A stretch of 64,000 nucleotides of DNA from Pseudomonas deceptionensis (GCF_900106095.1 NZ_FNUD01000002.1:3059501-3123500), one strand, 5' to 3'. Shown: positions 1 through 9,590, counted from the stretch's first letter. Notes: generated from the sequence alone by a model not told the origin. A program made the numbers and translations.

Positions 1-1
1 T

Positions 2-310
2 TCGGCGCTGGACCCCGAAACCGTCGGCGAAGTGCTGACGGTGATCCGTGAACTGACGCAGGAGGGCATGACCTGCGTGTTGGTAACCCACGAAATGCGC
101 TTTGCCGAAGAAATCAGCGACGTTGTGTACTTCACTGAAAATGGGGTGATTGTGGAACACGGCAGCGCCGAACGTATTTTTGAGTACCCCGCCAGCGAAC
201 GTACCCGGGAATTCTTGCGTCACGCCCAGGGTGCGCCGGGCCGACGTGCCCCCATGGCCAGCGATCCGTACCTGTTGACTCACCTGAGCCGCTACAGCCT
301 GTCTGTGTAA
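2..310 (+). CDS. Amino-acid ABC transporter ATP-binding protein, C-terminal fragment
   Basis: Only the last 102 residues are inside the window; the gene begins upstream. The fragment opens with SALDPE, the D-loop just after Walker B, and continues through the switch histidine in LVTHEM and the GSAERIF segment, all typical of polar amino-acid uptake ATPases (GlnQ/HisP type). It would energise import through a cytoplasmic-side ATPase dimer. It stops 16 bases before the cysteine-dioxygenase-type gene, so the transporter probably carries a sulfur-containing amino acid or thiol. The tail after FLRHAQ is longer than usual. The family is secure; the substrate is inferred from neighbours only. Confidence 0.85.
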   Translation, partial: SALDPETVGEVLTVIRELTQEGMTCVLVTHEMRFAEEISDVVYFTENGVIVEHGSAERIFEYPASERTREFLRHAQGAPGRRAPMASDPYLLTHLSRYSLSV

Positions 311-326
311 CACCGAGGAGCAAACC

Positions 327-920
327 ATGAGTACCGATAACCGTGCCGCCGTCATCGAGGATTTCCTGCAGGAAATCCGCGTTATCAACCAGAGCGGCGT
401 AGACCGCGCGGCACTGAGCCGGATCGTCGCCTTGCTGGAAAACCTGGCCGGGCGCCGCGACCTGTTCAACTTCCAGCACTTCCCGGCGCCCGTGCCGGGG
501 CAGGGCAGTACCGCATTCCGCTACCGCCTGAACGATGATGGCGATACCCCGACGCTGTACCTCAACTCGTTGTTGCCGGGCAAAAGCACCCTGCCTCACA
601 ACCACGAAACCTGGGCCATTATCAGCGCCGTCGAAGGGGAGGAAATCAACTACGTCTACACACGCCACGATGAGGGGCGCGAGCCGGGTTTCACCACCCT
701 GCACCTGGAGCGCGAAGTGATTGTGCAACCCGGCACCTCGATCTCGTTTCTCGGTGATGACCTGCACGGGATCAAGGTGGAGGGCGAGCAGGCGACCCTG
801 CATTTTCATCTGTACGGCCTGCCGCTGGAGTCACTGGACCGGCGTTACGGCGTTGATGAGCAAGGGCGGATACTCAATTACAACGCCTCGCAAATGGTGC
901 CGTCGATCAAGGCTTACTGA
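327..920 (+). CDS. Cysteine dioxygenase-family cupin (thiol dioxygenase)
   Basis: A 197-residue cupin. HNHETWAI carries two of the three metal-ligand histidines (H91, H93) and DLHGIKV carries the third (H147), the 3-His iron site of thiol dioxygenases. Members oxidise the thiol of cysteine or 3-mercaptopropionate to a sulfinate with O2. The sequence alone does not tell which substrate is used. A GAGGAGC ribosome-binding site lies 8 bases before the start. The gene sits between an amino-acid transporter and a rhodanese-lyase fusion, which supports a role in breaking down imported sulfur amino acids. Confidence 0.85.
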   Translation: MSTDNRAAVIEDFLQEIRVINQSGVDRAALSRIVALLENLAGRRDLFNFQHFPAPVPGQGSTAFRYRLNDDGDTPTLYLNSLLPGKSTLPHNHETWAIISAVEGEEINYVYTRHDEGREPGFTTLHLEREVIVQPGTSISFLGDDLHGIKVEGEQATLHFHLYGLPLESLDRRYGVDEQGRILNYNASQMVPSIKAY

Positions 921-963
921 TGAGCTGCGCTGAACCATCACTCAATTTTTAAACGGGACACAT

Positions 964-3693
964 ATGAGCCAGACCCTTACTCCGGGGCAGCTGCAACAGT
1001 GGTTGTTCGACGGGCAGGAAATTGCCCTGTTTGACGTGCGCGAGCATGGCCAGTATGGCGAGGCGCACCTGTTTTACGGGGTCAACCTGCCTTATAGCCG
1101 CCTTGAACTGGAGGTACGGCGGCTGGCGCCCAACCCTCAGGTCCGGCTGGTGATCTACGATCAGGACGGCGGCGCGGTGGCCGCTGCTGCTGCCCGGCGT
1201 TTGCAGGCGCTGGGTTATGACCGGGTGCATATCCTCGACGGTGGCGCCGATGCCTGGCAGACCGCCGGGCTGCAATTGTTTGCCGGGGTCCATGTGCCGT
1301 CCAAGGCCTTTGGCGAGTTGGTGGAAGAGGCCAGCCACACGCCCCATGTCAGCGCGCAACAGCTGGCCCGATGGCAAGCGGCAGGGCAGCCGCTGGTGGT
1401 GCTCGACGGTCGCCCGTTCGACGAGTACCGCAAGATGACCATCCCCGGTTCAATCTGCTGCCCCAACGGTGAGCTGGGGTACCGGGTGCATGATCTGGTG
1501 CCCGATGACAGTACGCCGATCGTGGTCAATTGCGCCGGTCGGACCCGCAGCATTATCGGCGCCCAGACCCTGATCAATCTGGGGCTTAAAAACCCGATCT
1601 ATGCCCTGGAAAACGGCACTCAAGGCTGGCACCTGGAAGACTTTGAACTTGAGCACGGCAGTCACCGGCGCTATGCCGACACGGTGTCCACCGGTCAATT
1701 GGCGCAGCAGCGCCTGGCGGCGGGCCAACTGGCGCAGCGCGCCAGGGTTGTGGGCGTTGATGCGGCGCAGGTTGCGCAGTGGGCCACTGAGGTCGGGCGC
1801 AGCCTGTTTGTGTGTGATGTGCGCACCGCCGAGGAGTGTGCGGCCGGCAGCGTGCCGGGTGCACAACATGCACCGGGCGGGCAACTGATCCAGTCCACCG
1901 ACCTGTACATCGGCGTGCGTCAGGCGCGGGTGGTGCTGGTGGACAGCGATGGCATTCGGGCGCCGATTGTCGCCAGCTGGCTGAGGCAGCTGGGGCATGA
2001 GGCCTATGTGCTGGAAGGCGGGGTGAGCAGCCAGCCGGTGTTGCCGGCGCTGGCGGTGTACAACCCGCCGGCCTTGCCCCTGATCAGCCCGCAGGCCCTG
2101 GCCGATGCGTTAAAAAATGAGGCGGTGGCACTGGTTGATCTGCGCCCGAGCATGGCCTGGCGCAAGGAGCATATTGCGGGTTCGCGCTGGTCGATCCGCC
2201 CGTTGCTGGTCGCGCAGGAACGGCCCGTGGTGCTGATCGCCGATGATCCGCGCCTGGCAGCATTGGCGATTGAGCAATTGCCCGAGGCGCAGCGTCAGCA
2301 AGCCCGGCTGCTGGACGGCGGGCTCGACGCCTGGCGTGCCGCAGGTTTTGATCTGCAGGCCGATGCCCATTCGCTGCCTGATGCGCAGTGCATTGATTAC
2401 CTGTTCTTCACCCACGATCGCCACGCCGGTAACAAGGACGCGGCGCGCCAGTACCTGGCCTGGGAAACCGGTTTGTTGGCGCAGATGAGCGCCGCCGAGA
2501 TTGCCGGCCTCAAACCGCTGACTGCGCAGCACAGCCGTGTACGGACCCGGCTGGTGCATGCCGCGCGCACCGAAAAAGGCCCGGGCGGGCGTTCCGTCAA
2601 CGTGCCGGTCACCCGTTTGAGCACGGTGTTGTTCGACACCATGGCGCAGATGCGCGATGCGCGTACCCGGCGCGACAGTGAACGTGTCCTGACCTACGGT
2701 GCCCGGGGCAACCCGACGGCCTTCGCCCTGGAAGATCTGGTGACCGAGCTTGAGGGCGGCTATCGCACCCGCTTGTATGGCACGGGCCTGGCGGCCATTG
2801 CCCAGACCTTTCTGGCCTACCTGCGGCCCGGCGATCATGTACTGATCACGGACGCGGTGTACGGCCCCGTGCGGCATCTGGCCCGTGAACTGCTTGAGCC
2901 GTTCGGGATCCAGGTCAGCTACTTCGCCCCTGACGGTCACGACTTGCAGGCCAGGCTGCAAACCAACAGCAAAATGGTCTACACCGAGGTGCCGGGTTCG
3001 TTGCTGTATGAGCTCAGTGATCTGCCGGCCATTGCCGCGCTGTGCAAGCCACGGGGCATCCTGCTGGCAGTGGACAACACCTGGGGCTCAGGCTATCTGT
3101 ATCGGCCGCTGGCGTTGGGGGCGGATATCTCGATCATGGCGCTGACCAAGTACCTGGGCGGGCACAGCGACGTGATGATGGGCAGTGTGTGTACCCGGCA
3201 ACCGGCCTGGCACGCGCTGGCGTCGATGAGCGACACCTGCGGCACCACCGTCAGCCCGGATGACGCGTGGCTGGTGTTGCGTGGCGCCCGGACCCTGGCA
3301 CCGCGGATGGAGGTGCATGAGCGCCAGGCCCTGCAGATTGCCCACTGGTTGCAGGCGCAATCGCAAGTGAAGCGGGTGTTCCATCCGGCGTTGCCCGATC
3401 ACCCCGGGCATGCCCTGTGGCGGCGGGATTTTACCGGGAGCAATGGCTTGCTGTCGTTTGAGCTGCAGGCTGTTGACCGGGGGTATGTCGAGCGTTTTAT
3501 CGATGCGCTGCAACTCTTCGGGCTGGGGGCTTCGTGGGGGGGATATGAAAGCCTGGTGATCACCGGCGACCTGAAAGACCGCGACAGTGCGCAAGACCGG
3601 GCGTTGAACCCGGTGCTGCGTTTGCATGTGGGGCTTGAGGACGTTGTTGCTCTGATTGAAGACCTGCAGCGCGGGTTTGCTGCGGCAGGGTAG
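964..3693 (+). CDS. Fusion of four rhodanese domains with a cystathionine beta-lyase-type PLP enzyme
   Basis: A 909-residue protein. Residues 1 to about 465 hold four rhodanese-like domains. Only the second has a canonical active-site loop (CAGRTRS, cysteine 190); the other three have aspartate-containing loops and look inactive. Residues about 515-905 form a Cys/Met-metabolism PLP enzyme, with the PLP lysine K729 in ALTKYLGGHSD. The lyase would release sulfur from cystathionine or cysteine and the rhodanese part could accept or transfer sulfane sulfur. The reading frame is continuous through the junction near residue 515 and no second start or stop is visible. A weak RBS precedes the ATG at 964. 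It is the last gene of the sulfur cluster. Confidence 0.85.
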   Translation: MSQTLTPGQLQQWLFDGQEIALFDVREHGQYGEAHLFYGVNLPYSRLELEVRRLAPNPQVRLVIYDQDGGAVAAAAARRLQALGYDRVHILDGGADAWQTAGLQLFAGVHVPSKAFGELVEEASHTPHVSAQQLARWQAAGQPLVVLDGRPFDEYRKMTIPGSICCPNGELGYRVHDLVPDDSTPIVVNCAGRTRSIIGAQTLINLGLKNPIYALENGTQGWHLEDFELEHGSHRRYADTVSTGQLAQQRLAAGQLAQRARVVGVDAAQVAQWATEVGRSLFVCDVRTAEECAAGSVPGAQHAPGGQLIQSTDLYIGVRQARVVLVDSDGIRAPIVASWLRQLGHEAYVLEGGVSSQPVLPALAVYNPPALPLISPQALADALKNEAVALVDLRPSMAWRKEHIAGSRWSIRPLLVAQERPVVLIADDPRLAALAIEQLPEAQRQQARLLDGGLDAWRAAGFDLQADAHSLPDAQCIDYLFFTHDRHAGNKDAARQYLAWETGLLAQMSAAEIAGLKPLTAQHSRVRTRLVHAARTEKGPGGRSVNVPVTRLSTVLFDTMAQMRDARTRRDSERVLTYGARGNPTAFALEDLVTELEGGYRTRLYGTGLAAIAQTFLAYLRPGDHVLITDAVYGPVRHLARELLEPFGIQVSYFAPDGHDLQARLQTNSKMVYTEVPGSLLYELSDLPAIAALCKPRGILLAVDNTWGSGYLYRPLALGADISIMALTKYLGGHSDVMMGSVCTRQPAWHALASMSDTCGTTVSPDDAWLVLRGARTLAPRMEVHERQALQIAHWLQAQSQVKRVFHPALPDHPGHALWRRDFTGSNGLLSFELQAVDRGYVERFIDALQLFGLGASWGGYESLVITGDLKDRDSAQDRALNPVLRLHVGLEDVVALIEDLQRGFAAAG

Positions 3694-3703
3694 TGACCCC
3701 GTG

Positions 3704-3727
3704 GCTCCGTAGCAGCCGCTACGGAGC
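3704..3727. terminator. Intergenic hairpin between convergent genes
   Basis: A perfect 10-bp stem (GCTCCGTAGC with GCTACGGAGC) and a 4-base loop lie 11 bases after the rhodanese-lyase stop and 20 bases before the end of the convergent dehydratase gene. Only a short TTT follows, so termination strength is uncertain. Confidence 0.6.
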
Positions 3728-3747
3728 TTTGCGGACCACGGTTGAGA

Positions 3748-5484
3748 TCAATGGGAATGGCGCGGCACTTCTGAGCCGCGGCAGCCCACCAGAAAGTCAA
3801 AGTCGCACCCCTGGTCCGCCTGCATCACGTGGTCGATGTACAGCTGGCGATAGCCGCCGATCAGCAGTTTTTGCGGCGGTGGAATATCGGCCAGGCGCGC
3901 GGCGAGTTCTGCGTCCGGTATGTCCAGGTGCAAACGCCCGCTGGCGCAGTCCAGTTCAATCCAGTCACCTTCCTGCACCGCGGCCAAAGGGCCGCCCGCA
4001 GCGGCTTCCGGTGCGACGTGCAGCACCACGGTGCCGTACGCCGTGCCGCTCATGCGTGCGTCCGAGATCCGCACCATATCGGTGACGCCCTGGGCCAGGA
4101 GCTTGGCCGGCAGGCCCATATTGCCTACCTCGGCCATGCCCGGATAACCCTTGGGACCACAGTTTTTCATCACCAGAATCGAGTCGGCGGTGACCTCCAG
4201 CTCCGGGTCGTTGATCCGTGCCTTGTACATGTCGAAGTTTTCAAACACCACTGCTTGCCCGCGATGTTTCATCAGCGCCGGGGTGGCCGCCGAGGGTTTG
4301 AGCACCGCACCCAGTGGCGCCAGGTTGCCGCGCAAGACGCAAATGCCGCCGTCCGCTACCAAGGGGTTTTCAATGGCGCGGATCACTTCGTCGTCGCCAT
4401 AAATCGGCGAGTTTTTCACGTTGTCCCACAGGCTTTTGCCGTTGACGGTCAAGGCATGCGGGTGCGGGAGCAGGTCGTTTTCTCCCAGGCGGCGCAGTAC
4501 CGCCGGCAGGCCGCCTGCGTAGTAGAACTCTTCCATCAGAAAACGCCCGGATGGCTGCAAGTCCACCAGGGTCGGGGTGCCGCGACCGATGCGGGTCCAG
4601 TCGTCCAGTTCCAGGTCTACGCCGATGCGCCCGGCGATGGCTTTAAGGTGGATCACGGCATTGGTCGAACCTCCGATGGCAGCGTTGACCCGAATCGCGT
4701 TTTCAAAGGCTTCCTTGGTCAGCACTTTGGACAGGCGCAAGTCTTCGCGCACCATCTCTACCGCACGCATGCCCGACATGTGGGCGAGTACATAGCGGCG
4801 CGAGTCCACCGCCGGGATCGCCGCGTTGTGCGGCAGCGAAGTGCCCAGGGCTTCAGCCATGCAGGCCATGGTCGAGGCCGTGCCCATGGTGTTGCAGGTG
4901 CCCGCCGAGCGCGACATGCCGGCTTCGGCAGAGAGGAATTCGTCGAGGCTGATATTCCCGGCTTTGTAGGACTCGTGCATCTGCCAGACGATGGTGCCGG
5001 CGCCGATGTCCTTGCCTTTGTGCTTGCCGTTGAGCATCGGCCCGCCGGTGACCACGATGGCGGGCATGTCACAGCTGGCGGCGCCCATCAACAGGGCCGG
5101 GGTGGTTTTGTCGCAGCCGGTCAGCAGTACCACGCCGTCAATCGGGTTGCCCCGGATTGCTTCCTCCACGTCCATGCTCGCCAGGTTGCGGGTCAGCATG
5201 GCCGTCGGGCGCAGGTTGGACTCGCCATTGGAGAACACCGGGAACTCCACTGGCCAGCCGCCAGCCTCGATCACCCCGCGCTTTACGTGCTCGGCGATGG
5301 TCCGGAAATGCGCGTTGCACGGGGTCAGTTCCGACCAGGTATTGCAGATGCCGATGATTGGCTTGCCCTGGAACTGATGATCGGGGATGCCCTGGTTCTT
5401 CATCCAGCTGCGGTACATGAAGCCGTTTTTATCCGCGCTGCCAAACCATTGGGCCGAACGCAGTGGAGGGGTTTTATCAGACAT
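3748..5484 (-). CDS. IlvD/Edd-family dehydratase, L-arabonate dehydratase type
   Basis: A 578-residue IlvD/Edd-family enzyme. The three iron-sulfur cysteines are in place: C56 (ELTPCN), C124 (TGCDKTTP) and C197 (AGTCNTM), in the spacing known from sugar-acid dehydratases such as L-arabinonate dehydratase. It would remove water from a pentonate to give the 2-keto-3-deoxy acid. It is divergent from a permease, a FAH-family gene and a semialdehyde dehydrogenase gene, which together give a complete non-phosphorylating route to 2-oxoglutarate. Arabonate is the best guess; xylonate or galactonate cannot be excluded. IlvD itself is less likely in this context. Confidence 0.85.
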   Translation of the reverse strand: MSDKTPPLRSAQWFGSADKNGFMYRSWMKNQGIPDHQFQGKPIIGICNTWSELTPCNAHFRTIAEHVKRGVIEAGGWPVEFPVFSNGESNLRPTAMLTRNLASMDVEEAIRGNPIDGVVLLTGCDKTTPALLMGAASCDMPAIVVTGGPMLNGKHKGKDIGAGTIVWQMHESYKAGNISLDEFLSAEAGMSRSAGTCNTMGTASTMACMAEALGTSLPHNAAIPAVDSRRYVLAHMSGMRAVEMVREDLRLSKVLTKEAFENAIRVNAAIGGSTNAVIHLKAIAGRIGVDLELDDWTRIGRGTPTLVDLQPSGRFLMEEFYYAGGLPAVLRRLGENDLLPHPHALTVNGKSLWDNVKNSPIYGDDEVIRAIENPLVADGGICVLRGNLAPLGAVLKPSAATPALMKHRGQAVVFENFDMYKARINDPELEVTADSILVMKNCGPKGYPGMAEVGNMGLPAKLLAQGVTDMVRISDARMSGTAYGTVVLHVAPEAAAGGPLAAVQEGDWIELDCASGRLHLDIPDAELAARLADIPPPQKLLIGGYRQLYIDHVMQADQGCDFDFLVGCRGSEVPRHSH

Positions 5485-5571
5485 GGCGGATATCTCTTAT
5501 TGTATGACTAATTGATGGCTATTGCCGCAACATACCCCATATGTTGGTTTCGGTGAAGAGTTGTTGGGTAA

Positions 5572-5584
5572 ATAGTATTACTAT
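5572..5584. promoter_or_regulatory. Palindromic candidate operator for the sugar-acid cluster
   Basis: ATAGTATTACTAT is a perfect palindrome around one central base. It lies in the 191-base divergent region between the dehydratase and the permease, where a GntR- or LacI-type regulator could control both directions. No regulator gene is nearby in the window. Confidence 0.5.
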
Positions 5585-5675
5585 ATAGTCGTTTTCGACT
5601 GAGAGCTGATCCTGGCGTTTTACTGCCTGAGGCCACTCCAGAGGTGCCATAACAAAAACAATGGGAGACCGTCTC

Positions 5676-6998
5676 ATGAGCCAGGAACTTGGGCTTATCC
5701 GTCGCATTACGTTCAAACTCATTCCGTTTCTGATCCTGCTGTACCTGATTGCCTATGTAGACCGTTCTGCCGTGGGCTTTGCCAAGCTGCACATGGGGGC
5801 GGACCTGGGCATTGGCGACGCGGCTTACGGCCTGGGCGCCGGGTTGTTCTTTATCGGTTACTTTTTGATGGAGATCCCCAGCAACCTGATGCTGGAGCGT
5901 TTCGGCGCCCGGCGCTGGTTTGCCCGGATCATGGTGACCTGGGGCGCCATCACCATCGGCATGGCGTTTGTGCAGGGACCGCACAGCTTCTATGTGATGC
6001 GCTTTTTGCTCGGTGTGGCCGAAGCGGGCTTCTTCCCGGGCGTTCTGTACTACATCACCCAGTGGTTCCCGGTGCGCCATCGCGGCAAGATCCTGGGGCT
6101 GTTTATCCTTTCCCAACCCATCGCCATGATGATCACCGGGCCGGTGTCCGGCGGTCTTCTGGGCATGGACGGGGTGCTCGGGCTGCACGGGTGGCAGTGG
6201 CTGTTTATCGTGATCGGTCTGCCGGCGATTCTGCTCACCTGGCCGGTGCTGCGTTACCTGCCCGACGGCCCCAAACAGGTCACGTGGATGAGCCAGGACG
6301 AGAAGGACTGGCTGGTGGGCGAGCTGGAAAAAGACCTGCAAGCCTACGGCCAGACCCGTCACGGCAACCCGCTGCATGCCTTGAAAGACAAGCGTGTGCT
6401 GTTGCTGGCGCTGTTCTACCTGCCGGTGACCCTGAGCATCTACGGGCTGGGGCTGTGGTTGCCGACGCTGATCAAGCAGTTTGGCGGCAGCGACCTGACC
6501 ACCGGCTTCGTGTCTTCGGTGCCGTACATCTTCGGGATCATCGGCTTGCTGATTATCCCCCGCAGTTCCGACCGGATGAATGATCGCTACGGTCATCTGG
6601 CGGTGCTCTATGTGCTGGGTGCTATCGGGCTGTTCTTCAGTGCCTGGCTGACCCTGCCGGTGCTGCAACTGGCGGCGCTGTGCCTGGTGGCGTTTTCGCT
6701 GTTCTCCTGCACGGCGATTTTCTGGACCTTGCCGGGGCGCTTCTTTGCCGGTGCCAGTGCGGCGGCCGGGATTGCCCTGATCAACTCGGTGGGCAACCTG
6801 GGCGGCTACATCGGTCCGTTCGTGATCGGCTCACTCAAGGAATACACCGGCAACCTGTCGTCGGGGCTGTACTTCCTGTCGGGGGTGATGGTCTTCGGCC
6901 TCATCCTGACCTTTGTGGTGTACCGCGTACTTGAGCGCAAGCATGCGCTGCAACCCGAAGAATTCGCGGCCAGTGCGCGCCCGGCCACTCATCTTTAA
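5676..6998 (+). CDS. MFS sugar-acid permease (anion:cation symporter family)
   Basis: A 440-residue, roughly 12-helix inner-membrane transporter of the ACS/hexuronate type. N-terminal landmarks include YVDRSAVGFAK and the GARRWFARIMV loop between helices 2 and 3. I use the ATG at 5676 because GGGAGA lies 7 bases upstream; an ATG 15 bases earlier overlaps that RBS. It is followed after 11 bases by the FAH-family gene, so the two form one operon. The substrate is inferred to be the acid used by the divergent dehydratase. Confidence 0.85.
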   Translation: MSQELGLIRRITFKLIPFLILLYLIAYVDRSAVGFAKLHMGADLGIGDAAYGLGAGLFFIGYFLMEIPSNLMLERFGARRWFARIMVTWGAITIGMAFVQGPHSFYVMRFLLGVAEAGFFPGVLYYITQWFPVRHRGKILGLFILSQPIAMMITGPVSGGLLGMDGVLGLHGWQWLFIVIGLPAILLTWPVLRYLPDGPKQVTWMSQDEKDWLVGELEKDLQAYGQTRHGNPLHALKDKRVLLLALFYLPVTLSIYGLGLWLPTLIKQFGGSDLTTGFVSSVPYIFGIIGLLIIPRSSDRMNDRYGHLAVLYVLGAIGLFFSAWLTLPVLQLAALCLVAFSLFSCTAIFWTLPGRFFAGASAAAGIALINSVGNLGGYIGPFVIGSLKEYTGNLSSGLYFLSGVMVFGLILTFVVYRVLERKHALQPEEFAASARPATHL

Positions 6999-7009
6999 GG
7001 AGACACCCT

Positions 7010-8002
7010 ATGCGTTTGGTACAGTTTGAATTGAACAACGGTGAGCGCCGCGTCGGCCTGGTGGAGGGCGCTCTGGTGCACGAAGTGCAAGATGCAACCA
7101 GCATGCGGGAGCTGGCGCTGGCGGCTATCGAGGCCGGTAGCAGCCTGGCCCGGCAAGTTGACTTGCAGGGCCTGGGCAGAACACATGACTACCCGGCGCT
7201 ACTGGCCGAGTTGCGCATTTTGCCGCCGCTGGACCACCCGGACCCGGCGCACATGCTGATCAGCGGCACCGGCCTGACCCATCTGGGCAGCGCCTCGGCG
7301 CGGGACAAAATGCACCAGCAGGACGGGGACGAAGCGACCCTGACCGACACCATGCGCATGTTCAAGTGGGGCGTGGAGCGTGGCAAACCGACGGCCGGGC
7401 AAGCGGGGGTGCAACCGGAATGGTTCTACAAGGGCGACGGCAGCATTGTCGTGCGCCCGGGGGCGCCGTTCCCGTTACCGCCGTTTGCCGAGGATGCCGG
7501 CGAAGAGCCGGAGATTGGCGGCCTGTATGTCATCGGCCATGACGGCAAACCCTGGCGTCTGGGTTTTGCGGTGGGCAACGAGTTTTCCGACCATGTGATG
7601 GAGCGTCAAAACTACCTGTACCTGGCCCACTCCAAATTGCGCAGTTGCTCGTTCGGCCCGGAACTGCGGGTAGGGGAGTTGCCGCAGCATCTGGTGGGCA
7701 GCAGCCGCATCCTGCGCGATGGCCAGGTACTGTGGGAGAACGAGTTCCTCAGCGGCGAGGCCAATATGTGCCACAGCCTGGAAAACCTCGAATACCACCA
7801 CTTCAAATACAGCCAGTTTCTGCGCCCCGGTGACGTGCACGTGCACTTTTTTGGCACGGCTACCTTGTCGTTTGCCGATGGCATCCGTACGCAGCCGGGG
7901 GACCGTTTCGAAATCAGCCAGGCCGAGTTCGGTGCTCCGTTGATCAATGGCATTGCACCGGTTGACGCCGTGTTTGTACCCGGCGCCATTGGCACACTTT
8001 AA
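7010..8002 (+). CDS. FAH-family protein, 2-keto-3-deoxy-pentonate dehydratase (AraD1) type
   Basis: A 330-residue protein of the fumarylacetoacetate hydrolase superfamily. The metal-binding core lies around EEPEIGGLYVIG and the following FAVGNEFSDH. In pentonate pathways the AraD1 branch dehydrates 2-keto-3-deoxy-arabonate to 2-oxoglutarate semialdehyde, between the dehydratase and dehydrogenase steps; that fits this position in the operon exactly. AAGGAGA lies 8 bases before the start. The superfamily is clear; the AraD1 assignment rests on length and context. Confidence 0.8.
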   Translation: MRLVQFELNNGERRVGLVEGALVHEVQDATSMRELALAAIEAGSSLARQVDLQGLGRTHDYPALLAELRILPPLDHPDPAHMLISGTGLTHLGSASARDKMHQQDGDEATLTDTMRMFKWGVERGKPTAGQAGVQPEWFYKGDGSIVVRPGAPFPLPPFAEDAGEEPEIGGLYVIGHDGKPWRLGFAVGNEFSDHVMERQNYLYLAHSKLRSCSFGPELRVGELPQHLVGSSRILRDGQVLWENEFLSGEANMCHSLENLEYHHFKYSQFLRPGDVHVHFFGTATLSFADGIRTQPGDRFEISQAEFGAPLINGIAPVDAVFVPGAIGTL

Positions 8003-8015
8003 AGGGAAGGTATTC

Positions 8016-9590
8016 ATGACTCAGGGTCACAACTACATCGGCGGTCAACGCAGCGCTGAAGGCAGCGTTATCGTCAAAAGCGTCGATGCAACCACCGGCG
8101 AAGTCCTCCCCCAGGATTTTTATCAGGCCACACCCGGCGAAGTGGACCGTGCCGCCCGTGCGGCCGCGGCCGCGTACCCGGCCTTTAGAGCCTTGAGCGC
8201 CGAGCGGCGCGCCGAGTTTCTCGATGCCATTGCCGATGAACTGGATGCCCTGGGCGATGAATGTGTGGCCGTTGTCTGCCGCGAAACCGCATTGCCTGCC
8301 GGGCGTATCCAGGGTGAGCGCGCTCGTACCAGCGGGCAGATGCGCCTGTTCGCCAACGTGCTGCGTCGAGGCGATTTTTATGGGGCGCGAATTGACCGGG
8401 CATTGCCGCAGCGCACGCCGCTGCCGCGCCCGGACTTGCGCCAGTACCGCATTGGCCTGGGGCCGGTGGCGGTGTTTGGCGCAAGCAATTTCCCGCTGGC
8501 GTTTTCCACCGCTGGTGGCGACACCGCCTCGGCGCTGGCGGCCGGTTGCCCGGTGGTGTTCAAGGCCCACAGCGGTCATATGGCCACGGCGCAGTGGGTG
8601 GCCGATGCCCTGATCCGCGCCGCAGAGCGCACGGGCATGCCGGCCGGTGTGTTCAACATGATTTATGGCTCGGGAGTAGGTGAAGCGCTGGTCAAGCACC
8701 CGGCGATTCAGGCGGTGGGCTTTACCGGATCGCTGCACGGCGGGCGGGCGCTGTGTGATATGGCGGCCGCGCGGCCGCAGCCAATTCCGGTGTTTGCCGA
8801 GATGTCGAGCATCAACCCGGTCATTATCCTACCCCGGGCGCTGGCCACCCGCAGTGCAACCATTGCCCGCGAGCTGGCCGCTTCGGTGGTGCAAGGCTGC
8901 GGGCAGTTCTGCACCAATCCGGGGCTGGTGCTCGGTATCCGGTCAGCGGCTTTCACCGCCTTTATTGAGCAACTGACGGGGCATATCAACGAGCAGCCGG
9001 CGCAGACCATGCTCAACGCCGGCACCCTGCGCAGCTATGGCAAGGGTTTGGGCGTATTGCTCAGCCATGACCGTATCGAGCACGTGGCAGGGCAGACGCA
9101 GCAGGGCAATCAGGCGTGGGCGCAACTGTTCAGGGCTGATGTCGGGCTGCTGCTGGAAGGGGACCAGGCATTGCAGGAGGAGGTATTTGGCCCGACCACG
9201 ATCGTGATCGAGGTGGCGGATCAGGCCCAGCTCAGTGCCGCGATCAACGGGCTGCGGGGCCAGCTTACCGCCACCCTGATCGGCGAAGCGGCGGACTTTG
9301 AGCAGTTCGGCGAGCTCACCGGGCTGCTGGAGCAAAAAGTCGGCCGGATCTTGCTTAACGGCTATCCGACGGGCGTTGAAGTCTGCGATGCGATGGTGCA
9401 TGGCGGCCCGTACCCTGCGACGTCCGATGCCCGTGGCACGTCGGTAGGTACGCTGGCGATTGACCGTTTTCTGCGCCCGGTGTGCTTGCAGAATTACCCC
9501 GACAGCCTGCTGCCCGATGCCTTGAAAAATGCCAATCCGCTGGGGATTCAACGCCTGGTGGACGGTCATCCGTCACGCGCGGCACTTTGA
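8016..9590 (+). CDS. Aldehyde dehydrogenase, 2-oxoglutarate semialdehyde dehydrogenase type
   Basis: A 524-residue NAD(P)-dependent aldehyde dehydrogenase. The catalytic cysteine is C299 in GQFCTNPG and the general-base glutamate is in FAEMSSINP. This divergent form (FGASNFPLAFSTAGGD) is typical of 2-oxoglutarate semialdehyde dehydrogenases of pentonate, glucarate and hydroxyproline pathways. The frame is open back to 7947, but the ATG at 8016 has a GGGAAGG ribosome site and avoids overlapping the upstream gene. It completes the route by making 2-oxoglutarate for the TCA cycle. Confidence 0.85.
   Translation: MTQGHNYIGGQRSAEGSVIVKSVDATTGEVLPQDFYQATPGEVDRAARAAAAAYPAFRALSAERRAEFLDAIADELDALGDECVAVVCRETALPAGRIQGERARTSGQMRLFANVLRRGDFYGARIDRALPQRTPLPRPDLRQYRIGLGPVAVFGASNFPLAFSTAGGDTASALAAGCPVVFKAHSGHMATAQWVADALIRAAERTGMPAGVFNMIYGSGVGEALVKHPAIQAVGFTGSLHGGRALCDMAAARPQPIPVFAEMSSINPVIILPRALATRSATIARELAASVVQGCGQFCTNPGLVLGIRSAAFTAFIEQLTGHINEQPAQTMLNAGTLRSYGKGLGVLLSHDRIEHVAGQTQQGNQAWAQLFRADVGLLLEGDQALQEEVFGPTTIVIEVADQAQLSAAINGLRGQLTATLIGEAADFEQFGELTGLLEQKVGRILLNGYPTGVEVCDAMVHGGPYPATSDARGTSVGTLAIDRFLRPVCLQNYPDSLLPDALKNANPLGIQRLVDGHPSRAAL

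Noticed and set aside
3829..5511. A 560-codon open frame opposite the IlvD-type dehydratase.
   Set aside because: The minus-strand frame has full iron-sulfur motifs; the plus-strand product resembles no family and is His/Arg/Gln-rich as expected of an antisense shadow.
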